Shown here piece by piece: positions 27,701 to 36,157 of a stretch of 64,000 nt of DNA. The notes under the pieces were generated by a model. That model was not told where the DNA came from. It did not search any database and saw nothing but the letters and a program-made list of their open reading frames with translations. Origin of the DNA: Salvator merianae (Eukaryota > Chordata > Lepidosauria > Squamata > Teiidae); contig QVOM02000053.1 in the NCBI GenBank assembly GCA_003586115.2, forward strand, positions 1,533,658 to 1,597,657. The letters run 5' to 3'. A program made the translations under genes and the position numbers. The first letter of the stretch is position 1. Each line of letters begins with the position of its first letter.

Positions 27701-30700
27701 CCTCCAAACGTGGCAGCTGGACGCAGTACCATCCAGCAAAGAAACATTTGCCAGTGCTTCGTTCAAAGACATTCCCCTCCCCGTGACATCCCTGAAAAGC
27801 CATCTCAAGCGTCTTTTCGTCAGCACCCATAGAAAGCCTGTCCCACAAGCGTCAGAGGAATCCCATTTAGAGACAGAGGACTGTTTTTCTTCAGTAGAAA
27901 ATGGAAACCACTCCGTATAGCAGTGCCTCGTGCCAGAGCACAAGCCACCATGAAGGAGGTGTCCTCCAGGACTTCCGGATGAGCCGTCATGGCACACTGA
28001 TGTCCCAAACCGAGCCCCTCTGCACCAGAAAGCTTCAGCAGCAGAAGCGGGACTGGGAAGAAGATTCAAGTCATTGAGATCTCTCCAGGCAAGGGGAGAG
28101 TGTTGGGACCGCTTCTCGTGAATAGACCCCAACACTCCTGAGGCTGGTCACAAGCAAAGTGGTGAGAAGCCAACGGATAGTTGGCGCTGCCCAGAGAAAC
28201 CCCCAAGTAGCACCAAGCCTGCAAACCCCACATTTTCTTCAGCTGCAACTTTAAAACTGAAGTGCGGTCTCCCTTCTGGCAATTTAATTATACCTCAGGT
28301 GAGAGGTTTTCTTTTGGTACTGTAGAAAAGAGAGACGGAAGGGCTTGTTTAAAAGACTTAAAAGCTTTCCTTTTATCTTAAATGCAGAAAGTTTAACAAG
28401 AGCATAGTGTAACAAAGTTAAAAATGACCAAGGGACACTGTGAAAAATCTTTTTCTAACTAAAAAGGAAAAGACTTACTATTTTATTTGTGATTAATCTG
28501 CTTTGGGTTTAAGGAAACTGCACAGACACGGAGATTAAGGCAGAGGGAAAGTGCTTTGTTTACTTTTAGAGGAAGAGTTTGATTGGGCTACATGTTATAA
28601 AAAGAAAACAACAATAACGTTATTATGTTACTGCAACTACAGAAAGAAAACCGGAACTAAATTTCGACGCTTGAAGAAAAAAATATTTTAACCTCCTAAT
28701 AAGCAAAAAAGCTAAAACTGACAAAACCAGAAGAGGTTCATTAGAATGACAACTAGAAAGGACAGGTTTTCCAGAACTTTTAGAGAAAATGTTTGAAACT
28801 CTAGGAGCCGATATGATATCAGATATGAGAACTGAAATGTCAAGGTTCAAGGATGAGATCAAGAAAATTAAAGAAACAGCAGAGCAAAGGGATGAAGATG
28901 CAAAACAAATCAAGCATAAAGTGGAAAAACTAGGAACTAAAACTGAGATTATAAATAAAAACATGGAACAAAATTTGGATAATCTGGCATCACGAGAATA
29001 AAGAGAAAAACAATTCTGTAGGTCCAAGGCAATTTTGGAGGAGGCTGAAGAAGATATTAGAGAAAATAGCATTAAGTCTCTAGCAGATGTTCCTATTAGA
29101 ATATTGAGCAAGAGCAAGGAGGGGTGGGTTGACAGAGAGACTTAAGCTGAGAAAGATCCTATTTAGACAGGACGAACCGGAAGGAGCTACTTTTAACTTC
29201 AAACTTTATACACAAACAAGAAAGTTCCTGAGCAAATTTGAAAAAGAGGTGGAAGAAACTTGAAGGAAGGTGACAGATGGAACTGTCCCAAATTTGCAAC
29301 GGATAATAAAGAATTCTAAAGACTAATTTCCAATATAAACTGGAACTCTCTTTTGGGTGCAATGGATCTATTGTACATGATTGCAGCTATGAGACTGTTA
29401 CATGCATAAGGAGGGAAGAATTCAGTGTTATCCATGCCAGGGAAGATTGGTGAATGAAACTGATAAGACTTGGCAGGAAATGACAGATTGTGCTTGATTA
29501 GAGAGAGAACATTAGTCCTATTTCCTATTTTAAAAATGGGAAGCCTTATTTACCTGATCTTCAGACATGATAAGTCTGAATTACCAAAAGATGTAAAACA
29601 GTCGTAATACTTAGGAGGAAGTATGAAAATGGATATATAGTTAATCATCAAAGGGAAGACTGGAGGTTGCTCTTTCTTTTTCGTTCTCTTTTATTTCTTC
29701 ATTTTTCTCATTTCCTTTAACATATTCTAAATCTCTAATTAAAAAAGAGATGTTCTTCAAATGCATTAATTAAGGCATCAATTGTACACTGTGCTACACA
29801 AACAATCAGATGAGCATGCCACCAGCAGAAAAAAAACTTTTCAAGTGAAAAAAAAAAAGAAAGAAGCTGGTGTGAGCAGAGGGAAGCAAAGTGGCAGAAT
29901 GAGACAACAGAGAGAGGGCAAAGAAAAGGCAGAGGAATGAAATGGGAAACAGCAGGAAACAAGAAATTAGGTGACAAGAGGAGAATTAGAGCAGGAAGCA
30001 GAAACAAAGGGACTGACAAAAGTTTTGTTGCAGACCTCCTTCTGAAATTTCAGTTTAACCAAGCACTTTTAAATATTCCCAAATAAGTGCTCTGCAAATG
30101 GTCATTTACTTTATTTCTTCCCTGTAATACCATGTGTTCGCAAGGGCAAAAATAAATACAACTTGCTCCCTAGCCCTGCAGCTACTGGGGTCAAGATCAG
30201 TAACAAGTAAAGCTTCGCCCACTGACTGCCCACTAGAACAACATCTTCCAGAGCAAGAACAGCAGCAGTTAAAAACAGCAAAGGAAATTTCCCAATGAAT
30301 AGTACGCCGGTGTGAAACCAAGGAGAACCAACTTCAATTATTCACATAGCCGTGAAGTTCATTAGCCTAGACCAGGCACCTCACAAAATGGTAACAGGGG
30401 AGCCTATTTTTGTGAAAATGTGGGGCAAGGGAAGATTAAAAAAAATAGTATTTCAAATTGGAATTAGAAGACGTTTGTTTAGAACAGGAACCAGAAGACG
30501 TTTATTCACTCAGTGATCAGATACATAATGTCGTAGTTGTAGTAGCAGTAGTAATAACAATATAATCAAATTAGTAACACCGTCTTACAACAATCTAATC
30601 TGTATCTTGTAATCACAGAAAGTATCAGTCCTGTTGATAACAAGTTTCTCTTGTGCTAGGGCACTTTCCCTTCTATCACATCTTTCACACATCTGCTACT

Positions 30701-33700
30701 AACTTACTTTTTTCACCCCGCGCTCCTAGTATGAATGGGTGTCAGTTCCTGTCCCATACAGTTTTAATTCTGTTCCAATATGTGCCTTTTTTCTAATTTA
30801 AACCCTGTTTTTAGATTTACATTTAAACTGTTTTGGGATCCTTTAAGTGATGGAGTAATATATAATGGTTACAATAAATAGATAGTGCATTTTAACATCT
30901 TGGGAGAAAACTAGCTGACTAAATAAATCAGCAAAAATTCTTAATTCATAATTAGGACATATCCAAGTTTTAAAAACAACTATAACTCGAAATTGCAAAA
31001 GAATTCTTGACAGTACAAAAACGCCACCAGACAAAACCCTTCCAAATCGGTCAACAAACGGGCTGAAAGTTATGTTAACGCTGCATCTATTCAACGAAGA
31101 GGCCATCTATCAGCATGTCCACTTAAGATAAATGAAAGCTTACAGGTGGCAGATGCCAGCAATTAATTTCTTTCAAACAATATAAAACGCTTTACGCTAA
31201 GTCAGTCCTGACTGTGAACCACTGTAATGTGTCTCCTTTCTCTTGGACTGATGTGACTTTATGGCAAATTATACACACACACACCTTCTTGCAAGCCTAT
31301 CATGGGGCTTCCTCCGCAAGCATACGGTTTCTGCAAGGGAGATCTAATGAGCGCAGCGGAGCTGGCTTTTGACTTCAGAGGTACGGAACTCCACCGTTTT
31401 CGTGGTCCTCCATTTACTTGCTGCTAAGCCCCTGAAAAGCAAAGCTGAAGCGTGCATGCTCTCTTCTGCCACAGTCCATCAGAAGCGGAAGAAGGAAGGG
31501 GACGAGCTACCCTCTTTCCTAGGGAACAAACAACCTAGGAAGGAGGGGTCTGGCCAGAGAGGTGACAGCTGCAGGGAGTTCACGTTCTTCCTGCCACCAA
31601 GAATGCTCAGCTCTCACAGGTGCCCTGTAACAGTTGCAAAAAAGACAACCAAGGGAGCTCCAAACCTGACGACAATAAAAAAATTAAAGGGCCACCAGCT
31701 ACTTTTCCAAACAGAAGCAGATCCTTCTATAAAACCTTATTTATTTGACAATGCCTTTTCTCCACTTCAACATGCTATCTTTGGTTGGTTTTGTCTTTTT
31801 ACTTCAATACGCTATCAGGCCTGTATGTAGCAAATCAAGGACTTAAAATCTGCAAAACTGTTCACATTCTAGACCTGCTTTATCAGAGCAATGGCTCTAT
31901 GAGAATTCAAGACGTTGTCAAAAGCAGTCTGCAGTTACCACATTCAGCGCTCTCTGAAGTCAAAAGCTATCTGACAGCTTTTATACCCAGAAGTCAGAAG
32001 AGAACCTGAAGACCACCAGAAGCTTAAAAACTACTTCTCTGTGTAACATTTGAATCCTAAAAAGGATCTTGAGGCATCCGTACCTATGCCTCTCCAGGTC
32101 TGAAAGGAAGGGGCAAAACAGAACAATGTTCAATTGAGAATGCACCCAAAATAAGTGACGATAACATTTTGAAAAACCTCTTGAAAGCAGAAGAGCAGCA
32201 CTGCCCAAAGCAAATTACAACATCCTTCATGCCGTCATCTCTTCACTAAGGTGATATTTAATTTGCTACAGACTGATGTGAAGTGGTCCTGTCTTACTGA
32301 AATCAAAAGGACCACGAAGCCACTGCAGAACTACCACAGAACTTCGCGAGAAAATCTTTCCTCCATTTCTCTAACAACGTGAGGAGGGGAGGGGAAGAGA
32401 GAGAGGAATCCCACAATGGCCAGCCCATTTTTGATTGCATAGTAAACAAACAGGATCCCAAAATTAAGGAAAAAGGACAGGGACATAAAAGCACTAAGGG
32501 GCAGCACTTAGGGAAGCACTAAAACACACACAATAGAAAGACGTCAGGCAACTGCACGGACAAACTCACAGTTTTCTTCATGGCAAAACTGAAGCAGCTT
32601 GCTATTGTCTTCTGAACAAACGATCAAGACTAAATCCAGAACTTTCTGCTTCAAAGAAAACGCCCTACCACAAAATCATGGCAGCTGTACTAACGTTCAT
32701 CAAGCTGTAGACCAGCCCTCACAAATCAGGCATTTCTCTACCAAAATTAGATGAGGGGAATTCTGCCCCAACACGTATGGGTTCCTAACCTGAACGGACT
32801 CAGAAGAACCAAGCTCTGCTGAAGACAGACCTGATGGTAAAACTGAGCAGTGCACAGCATAAGTGTTCGAGTGTCAGGATAGAACCTAGGAGGCCCTGAA
32901 TTCAAATCCCCACTCTGCTGTGGAAACTTGCTGAGTTGACCTCTGGCTGGTCTCAGTCTAATCCACCTTGCAGGGCTTAAAATGGAGGAAAATGGAGGAC
33001 ATCACCTTGGGCTCTTTGGCAGAAAGGTGAGGTATCAATGCCATAAAAAATACACAAACGCCTTGCTTTATAAGGAAAGACTTGATTTTCAAAGAAGGCA
33101 GATACAAAAGGACAGCACAGCTAGCAACACCAGTTTGCCCATGGTTCTAGCCAGATGTTTGACAGCGTACACATCTCCCCTTTTCTCACATAATTTAGAA
33201 AAGTTCCACTGTTCTTTGTCAGAAATGTTGTTCTGCTAAATATCTCCTGCTCTCTTGGATTTAGCCTCTGCAGGCTGACTAACGTTTTGCATCCTCCCAG
33301 AATTTTCCTACTTATGGGAAGGCTTTTTCAAATAAGCAGATTTCAAATAAACCTGGGGGTTTCCAACTGAGCAGAGGTATCTCAAAGAACAAGGTGCAGA
33401 TCCCAGGGCATTTCTCACAAGCTTGCTCTTTACCACCCCACAACAGGTTCCTTGTCACATTATTCTGGGGCTGATAAGAACATCTGACGTTCCAGGACAA
33501 CCTGCGCCCACCTCATCCTCTGGTTGCTCAGAAGCCTTGCAGGTACCAGCAAGCCCCAGCCGCTGTGTGGGCAAGAGGTGCAAGGGGCTACAGCATGTGA
33601 AAGGACCTTCTCTGGCTTTGGAATAGCCTCCCAATGGAGGTACACCAGGGCTTAACTTTATAGGGTTTTCGGCACCTGCTTAAAGCATCCCTCTCCACCT

Positions 33701-35769
33701 GGCCCTTTGGTTGATGCTCTGAATGTAGTCCTACCAGAGTGAGAGGGAGGGAGGTTGGATGGGTATTTTAAATACATTTTGGTGTTTGTTTTATTATATG
33801 TTCTGACCCGCCCTGGGACTTCCAGGTGAAGGGTAGGATACAAATGTTATAAAGTTATCAAATGTAGTAGTTTACAAGCAATAAAACCCACAGTTTAAAT
33901 AATTTTCATCTGCTACAGTATCTAGAACAAGTGATACCAGCTCATAAATTCAGTATTCCTTTCAAACCAACTAACGCGAAAGTGAATGCCAGTTGCGTCA
34001 ATCAAGAAGAATAGTACACTGAGTGAAAATATGGCACTTTGATATTGAACCGTCAAGACACCCCATACTTTTGTTGCCCGCTCTGCAGGTACTACAGCAA
34101 ACCTACAGCTGTCTTGTGATTAAAATCCTCAAGCACTACAAGCCTGACTGCACACACATGCTTGTATTAGCCAGTTGTGGCAGATTGTAAAAGAAGAAAC
34201 ACTACTTAATACACAAAAGACTCTCTCCTTGCAGACACGCAAGCTGCCAAGGAAGGAGCTACAGCCAAGCTTGAATTATTGGATCAAGCTGTCTACCTCT
34301 GTTAGACTAGAACTAATGAAGGCAATGCACTTTAGAATAGAAGTCAACCAACCATGACTGCTTTACCTAGAAACAACCAGCCTGTGTTTCAATTTATCCT
34401 GCAGAAATTTGTTTTATTAACCATCTACCATCAAACAGTAAAAAGCATCACGGGACTTTTTGCTCTCACTCATCTCAACGTCCTAGTCCCCTGCAAATTT
34501 TCTTTGTTATGACTGGGACCTCACGGCTATCCCTGAAAAAATGTCAGAGAACTTGCCAGAAGTGTGGCCCGTAAATTCAAGCGAGTCTGAATTGGGGGCA
34601 AGGTGCAGCCCAGAAAAGAAAGCTCTCCTGGTGCAGCTTAACTGCATTACCCCATTCCTCATTATCAGGTTCAGCCATATCTACAAGGCTATAATTTGGT
34701 CAACTGTAGTACAAAGTTTCCCTCTGCCACAGCACTTCCGCTTTGCTTCCAAAACCAGATCAAGGATTTTCAGGCAAAGAAAAGAGAAAGAAGCCCATTC
34801 ACTAGCACTGATGCGGGGGTCCTGCTGCCTCTGGGGACCTCAGTTCAACAAACACATGCCTGGCTCTTCTCTTTAAGTCTCCCCCCCCCACCACCACTTT
34901 CCTAGTTTTCTTCTGTGCCAAAGCATATAGCGAGGCCAACACGCAGAGTTTTTCTAAGCCACCTGAAGTCCAGAAAACAGCAACACGGCATCTGCTTTGC
35001 ACCCGGAAGACTCCACAATCGGACACCACCATCTTCAGATGAAAGTGGAAGAGACCCCCGGAGAACTGCTGCCAGGGGCACGCAGACCAGGACTGACCAG
35101 GCCACGGCCTCGCAAACATTGCTGAAGAGCAACTTCACTCTCTGGAAGACCACGCGCTGACCGGCGCCGCAACCCTGGGGGGCCAGGATTTAGGGAGGGG
35201 GCAGCCACGGGCGCAGGGGCCGGACTCCCGCACTCGGTCCCCGGGCGATTTGCAGGGGGGGGAGAGGAGCGATTTAAGAGAGAGAGAGCGCGCGCGCAAG
35301 AGCAGCAGGCCGTGCTCCTGCAACGATCGGCGCCCCCGGAGTCGCGCGCCTCCCCCGCCGCCCGCCCCCCCCCGGCGACGAGGACGACGCTCACCTCGCG
35401 CACGTCCTGCAGGCACTCGAGGACGGCCAGGTTGTTGGCCCAGCTGTGCTTCGGGCAGACGCGCGTGACGTCCTCGCGGCAGACGGGCTCGTCGGCCAGC
35501 TTCCAGCCGCCGCCGGACGAGGCGCCCGCGCGAGGCGCCCGCCCGCCCGCCACCGCCGCCGCCTGAGGCGCCCCCAGCCCGCCTCCGGCCGCGGCCCCCA
35601 GCTGCTGCTGCTGCGACAGCGGCTGTCCCGGGAACCCTCCGGCCGCCGCCGCCGCCGCCGCCCCGCCCTGCTGCGCCCGGGCCGGCCCGAGCGCCACCAG
35701 CAGCAGCAGCAGGAAAGGGCCCGGCCCGCGGCTCCGGCTCCGGGCCGGGACACGTCCGCACGGCGCCAT
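654..35769 (-). CDS. GLG1: GLG1, Golgi glycoprotein 1 (ESL-1/CFR-1/MG-160), 5' part of gene, 22 coding exons
   Basis: Type I Golgi membrane sialoglycoprotein that binds FGFs and E-selectin and restrains TGF-beta maturation (family knowledge). Coding exons on the minus strand, in order: 35769-35395, 18622-18590, 17270-17184, 14085-13870, 13422-13219, 12540-12469, 11613-11430, 10049-9835, 9682-9561, 8817-8716, 8038-7885, 7602-7465, 6860-6774, 5854-5792, 5573-5460, 5109-5021, 4915-4798, 4102-4010, 3185-3048, 2364-2241, 1859-1717, 755-654. Phases join throughout to 2973 nt, 991 codons without a stop. Residues 1-32 form a signal peptide with a poly-Leu core, followed by an Ala/Gln/Gly-rich stretch and then tandem Cys-rich GLG1 repeats. 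N-glycosylation sequons are at N144, N189, N560, N656 and N765. The human protein is 1179 aa, so about 185 residues, including the transmembrane segment and cytoplasmic tail, lie off the left edge. Identity rests on near-complete agreement with remembered vertebrate GLG1. Confidence 0.97.
951..1190 (+). repeat. Dispersed reptile repeat, family A (CATAAGAAC...GGATCAGGCC type)
   Basis: Shares the order AACATAAGAAC, GAGCTCTGCTGAGTCAGGCC, CCATCTAGTCCAGCATC and CTCCCTGCAAATGGCCTTTA with copies at 10799, 36700, 45808, 50760 and 62500. The family is inferred from these internal copies. The antisense frame reading KAICRESRAGEGFA recurs in copies and is part of the repeat. Confidence 0.8.
1200..1349 (-). 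mobile_element. Family E element fragment (AGAGATGTGC end)
   Basis: Minus strand begins CTAGAGATGTGCAAATT and continues with alternating GGTTTGAACC-like words. The same AGAGATGTGC end occurs at 58082, with looser relatives near 16830, 38880 and 40650. Probably a short non-autonomous transposon; the class is not certain. Confidence 0.5.
1717..1859 (-). CDS. GLG1: GLG1 coding exon 21
   Basis: Completes Asp910 and encodes 911-957 (YRLNPVLRKA... to KYADQ). Acceptor CTCCGATAG, donor GTGACT. Confidence 0.95.
2241..2364 (-). CDS. GLG1: GLG1 coding exon 20
   Basis: Codons 869-909 plus one base of Asp910 (RFCPEADAKN... to TQNT), phase 0 to 1. Acceptor TTTTGCAG, donor GTAACT. Confidence 0.95.
3048..3185 (-). 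CDS. GLG1: GLG1 coding exon 19
   Basis: Codons 823-868 (IIECLKENKK... to KQMIK), phase 0/0. Acceptor ATCTGCAG, donor GTGAGA. Confidence 0.96.
4010..4102 (-). CDS. GLG1: GLG1 coding exon 18
   Basis: Codons 792-822 (TEDIRLEPDL... to YGNAQ), phase 0/0. Acceptor TGTTGCAG, donor GTGAAG. Confidence 0.95.
4195..4335. repeat. Family D repeat (CTAAGGTGCTACTAGAC...CAGACTAACACGG type)
   Basis: Related to 17870-17995 and 63925-64000. Here the first half is inverted relative to the second half. Confidence 0.6.
4798..4915 (-). CDS. GLG1: GLG1 coding exon 17
   Basis: Completes Lys752 and encodes 753-791 (VDVVICLSTI... to EELEM). Acceptor GCTCCCCAG, donor GTGAGAC. Sequon RNDT at N765. Confidence 0.95.
5021..5109 (-). 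CDS. GLG1: GLG1 coding exon 16
   Basis: Codons 723-751 (VQMKDFRFSY... to PNIKK) plus two bases of Lys752. Acceptor TTTCCTTAG, donor GTACGT. Confidence 0.94.
5460..5573 (-). CDS. GLG1: GLG1 coding exon 15
   Basis: Codons 685-722 (EVADNQIESG... to THFQL), phase 0/0. Acceptor CCCATTCAG, donor GTGAGTG. Confidence 0.96.
5792..5854 (-). CDS. GLG1: GLG1 coding exon 14
   Basis: Codons 664-684 (DIQIEALLMR... to TFCH), 63 nt, phase 0/0. Acceptor CTGCGCAG, donor GTAAGC. Confidence 0.95.
6774..6860 (-). CDS. GLG1: GLG1 coding exon 13
   Basis: Codons 635-663 (ELECLQDHLD... to ELESE), phase 0/0. Acceptor CCTGTTTAG, donor GTAAGC. Sequon GNLT at N656. Confidence 0.95.
7465..7602 (-). CDS. GLG1: GLG1 coding exon 12
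   Basis: Codons 589-634 (LSRECRAEVQ... to TETGQ), phase 0/0. Acceptor CCTTGGCAG, donor GTATGC. Confidence 0.96.
7670..7728 (+). repeat. (TA)n/(GATA)n microsatellite
   Basis: ATATATAG and GATAGATA runs within GLG1 intron 11, just downstream of the exon 12 acceptor in plus coordinates. Confidence 0.85.
7885..8038 (-). CDS. GLG1: GLG1 coding exon 11
   Basis: Completes Lys537 and encodes 538-588 (LDPVLYRKCQ... to EEQGRR). Acceptor TTTTTCACAG, donor GTAGGT. Sequon WNETS at N560. Confidence 0.95.
8716..8817 (-). CDS. GLG1: GLG1 coding exon 10
   Basis: Completes Met503 and encodes 504-536 (ILSCLMEHLY... to ISRDW) plus two bases of Lys537. Acceptor CCCTTTAG, donor GTGAGTG. Confidence 0.95.
9310..9432 (+). 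repeat. LINE-like 3' tail, family B
   Basis: Shares GAGACCTTCAGGTATAGGC followed by GGATAAAA and AATAAATA with the other family B copies. GLG1 intron 9. Confidence 0.7.
9561..9682 (-). CDS. GLG1: GLG1 coding exon 9
   Basis: Codons 463-502 plus two bases of Met503 (LQTLIQEADP... to RAGDP). Acceptor TCTTTCCAG. The donor is GTAGGT. Using the GT four bases downstream would create an in-frame TAG, which fixes the choice. Confidence 0.93.
9835..10049 (-). CDS. GLG1: GLG1 coding exon 8
   Basis: Completes codon 391 (Gly) and encodes 392-462 (RQVSSECQGE... to NCQQS), phase 1 to 0. Acceptor CGCCTTAG, donor GTAAGG. Confidence 0.95.
10799..11085 (+). repeat. Family A repeat, long copy
   Basis: Contains the whole shared order, from AACATAAGAACATCAGAGG to ATCCTTTCTTAAAGCC. 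Lies in GLG1 intron 7. Confidence 0.85.
11430..11613 (-). CDS. GLG1: GLG1 coding exon 7
   Basis: Codons 330-390 plus one base (CRDALTTRQK... to SAVHR), phase 0 to 1. Acceptor TCTCCTCAG, donor GTAAGTC. Confidence 0.95.
11660..11918 (+). repeat. LINE-like 3' tail, family B
   Basis: Long copy with CCCTCCCCTCTGAAGAGCG, then the AAGACCCACCTCT segment and the GAGACCTTTGGGTATAGGG tail. GLG1 intron 6, 47 nt upstream of exon 7. Confidence 0.75.
12469..12540 (-). CDS. GLG1: GLG1 coding exon 6
   Basis: Codons 306-329 (TQAGEGRVYK... to MSEK), phase 0/0. Acceptor CTTTCACAG, donor GTGTGC. Confidence 0.95.
13219..13422 (-). CDS. GLG1: GLG1 coding exon 5
   Basis: Codons 238-305 (DAHSQGEVVA... to RFCEN), phase 0/0. 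Acceptor TGCTTTCAG, donor GTGAGC. Confidence 0.96.
13870..14085 (-). CDS. GLG1: GLG1 coding exon 4
   Basis: Codons 166-237 (IKECADEPTG... to RLGEK), phase 0/0. Acceptor CCTGTACAG, donor GTAATC. It holds the second sequon (GNIT, N189) and six cysteines of the Cys-rich array. Confidence 0.96.
15008..15125 (+). repeat. LINE-like 3' tail, family B, with 13-nt G run
   Basis: Tail with GAGACCTTCCAGTATTGG, a poly-G run at 15082-15094, and AATAAATCAATAAATC. GLG1 intron 3. Confidence 0.7.
15480..15617 (+). repeat. LINE-like 3' tail, diverged family B
   Basis: GTAAACTGCTTTGAATTTTTTTATTGGAAAATGG, then TATAAAAATG and (AAAT)n. Confidence 0.55.
16820..16925 (-). mobile_element. Family E-like fragment
   Basis: Minus strand opens CAGTAGGGATGGCTGTG and includes GAACTGGCCC-GTCT-GGGCCAGTTC, a perfect 10-bp inverted repeat. 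Weakly related to the AGAGATGTGC elements. Confidence 0.35.
17184..17270 (-). CDS. GLG1: GLG1 coding exon 3
   Basis: Codons 137-165 (LLWNYKLNLT... ending STIVE), phase 0/0. Acceptor TTCTCTGTAG, donor GTAAGACC. It carries the NLT sequon at N144. Confidence 0.96.
17631..17655 (+). repeat. (TTA)n microsatellite
   Basis: Eight TTA units in GLG1 intron 2. Confidence 0.85.
17870..17995 (+). repeat. Family D repeat
   Basis: Contains GTCTCTAAGGTGCTACTAG and TGATCCAGACTGACACAGC. This type of sequence is widespread in reptile genomes. Confidence 0.65.
18590..18622 (-). CDS. GLG1: GLG1 coding exon 2 (33-nt microexon)
   Basis: Codons 126-136, PDNEIASDCNH, phase 0 on both sides. Acceptor CCCCTCAG, donor GTAAGTACTT. 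It lies between a 16.8-kb intron and a 1.3-kb intron. The residues match the family, so it is a real microexon. A C-run ending in AG directly follows the donor. Confidence 0.93.
19043..19257. repeat. 215-bp near-palindrome (fold-back element)
   Basis: The left half (19043-19148) and the reverse complement of the right half (19151-19257) agree at roughly 85-90% by eye. The perfect blocks include AAAGCGTGCCATGGCTGTTT and GGGGCCTCCGGGCCTCC. The centre is AGCAGG-CCGA-CCTGCT, so there is almost no loop. GC-rich against an AT-rich intron. In GLG1 pre-mRNA it would form a long double-stranded stem. No coding potential is inferred; mirrored open frames on both strands are a result of the symmetry. 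Confidence 0.85.
21580..21710 (-). repeat. LINE-like 3' tail, family B, inverted, with (ATTT)n
   Basis: Reads on the minus strand as AACCCGCCCCC...GGGTATAGGGCAGGATAG, then (AAAT)n. The plus-strand (TTTA)n run lies at 21623-21649. Confidence 0.7.
22201..22287 (+). repeat. (CTTT)n/(CCTT)n pyrimidine microsatellite
   Basis: About 85 bases of nearly pure pyrimidine in CCTT units. Confidence 0.9.
26105..26275 (-). mobile_element. tRNA-derived SINE, copy 1
   Basis: On the minus strand it starts GGCTGTAGTTCAGTGGTAG (pol III A box) and has GGTTCAATCCCCAGTC (B box), then the unit GGCAATGGCAAACCACTTCT. It lies head to tail with a second copy. Confidence 0.8.
26276..26400 (-). mobile_element. tRNA-derived SINE, copy 2, truncated
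   Basis: Contains the B-box-like GGTTCGATCCCCAGTC and GGCAATGGTGAACCACTTCT on the minus strand. The tRNA head is lost. Confidence 0.75.
27075..27235 (-). mobile_element. tRNA-derived SINE, diverged copy
   Basis: Minus strand has GCCATAGCTCGGCAGCAGAG and GATCCCCAGCAGGGTCCCAG, a decayed form of the SINE at 26105. Confidence 0.6.
27556..27571 (+). repeat. (CA)n microsatellite
   Basis: Eight CA units. Confidence 0.8.
28600..29690 (+). mobile_element. Degenerate L1-like LINE fragment with ORF1 coiled-coil remnant
   Basis: An open frame at 28789-29001 encodes 70 residues of Lys/Glu heptads ending NLDNLASRE, resembling the coiled-coil end of LINE-1 ORF1. After its stop, further in-frame ORF1-like residues follow in AG-rich DNA up to about 29680. 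Frame breaks before and after show that it is dead. It lies in GLG1 intron 1, antisense to the gene. Confidence 0.55.
33590..33860 (+). repeat. LINE-like 3' tail, family B
   Basis: GGAATAGCCTCCCAATGG, then CACCTGCTTAAAGCATCCCT and ACCCGCCCTGGGACTTCC with GGTAGGATAC. GLG1 intron 1. Confidence 0.65.
35395..35769 (-). CDS. GLG1: GLG1 coding exon 1: signal peptide and low-complexity N-terminus
   Basis: Codons 1-125, ending in phase 0 at donor GTGAGC. The start chosen is the ATG at 35769-35767 (context AAGATGGCG), because a signal peptide with core FLLLLLVALG and a likely cut after ARA follows directly. The frame stays open upstream to 35835, giving a possible 22-residue extension, but that would bury the signal peptide. 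Trinucleotide runs encode Leu5, Ala7 and Gln4. The end of the exon begins the first Cys-rich repeat. Confidence 0.95.
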
Positions 35770-35996
35770 CTTGGATGCGTCTCCTCGGCTCGCCTCTCGG
35801 CCCGGCCCGGCCTCGGCGCCGCCGGCCCCGCCCACTCACGCCTGCGCACACGAGCCGACGGCCACGACGGCCACGCCCCCTCCTCTGAGTCTCTGGCCGG
35901 CGGCGCACGCGGAAAGGGCGGGGCTGGGCGCGAGTGGACGCTTCTCCTCTTGCCGCCACCAACAATGCTCAGCAGCGACCAGCCAGGGCGAGCGGG

Positions 35997-36004
35997 TGAC
36001 GTCA
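35997..36004. promoter_or_regulatory. Palindromic CRE (TGACGTCA) upstream of GLG1
   Basis: Exact full-site CREB/ATF element, about 230 bp upstream of the GLG1 ATG within the CpG island. Function is inferred. Confidence 0.6.
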
Positions 36005-36056
36005 GCGCCTGGCAAAGCCGCGCGACAGGCGAGCGCCGTCTTCTGGCGTTGGGGCA

Positions 36057-36069
36057 GTTGCTTAGCAAC
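36057..36069. promoter_or_regulatory. RFX X-box-like palindrome GTTGCTTAGCAAC
   Basis: Perfect inverted repeat with 3-nt centre that fits the RFX X-box form. It lies 53 bp upstream of the CRE, a neighbourhood typical of housekeeping and ciliary promoters. Function is inferred. Confidence 0.5.
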
Positions 36070-36140
36070 CGCGTCCCGCCGCTTCTAGGCCTTCAGACCG
36101 AGCTGGGACGAGAGAAGTCACGACGGCGGAAGGCTCGTGG

Positions 36141-36157
36141 ACTTCAACTCCCATGAG
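36141..36157 (+). promoter_or_regulatory. ZNF143-like motif (ACTTCAACTCCCATGAG)
   Basis: Near match to the ACTACAATTCCCA motif common in CpG-island promoters. It is a weak match, and it marks the outer edge of the GLG1 promoter. Confidence 0.35.

Larger units (their letters stand above)
18623..35394. other. GLG1 intron 1 (16.8 kb)
   Basis: Largest intron. It holds the 215-bp palindrome, pyrimidine microsatellite, three SINE copies, the dead L1-like fragment and family B tails. No alternative GLG1 exon and no nested gene with intact coding sequence was recognised. From 30100 to 33500 I see only unclassified AT-rich sequence. Confidence 0.55.
35180..36130 (-). promoter_or_regulatory. GLG1: CpG-rich promoter and first exon region of GLG1
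   Basis: Dense CpG and GC boxes (CCGCCC, GGGCGGGGC, CCACGCCCCC) surround exon 1. The long open frames on both strands here follow from base composition. The transcription start is expected between the ATG at 35769 and about 36100. Confidence 0.8.

Noticed and set aside
35135..36156. Long frames on both strands over the GLG1 promoter (226-276 codons)
   Set aside because: Arg/Pro/Gly/Ala-rich translations produced by the stop-poor CpG island. Only the frame with the signal peptide and GLG1 residues is real.
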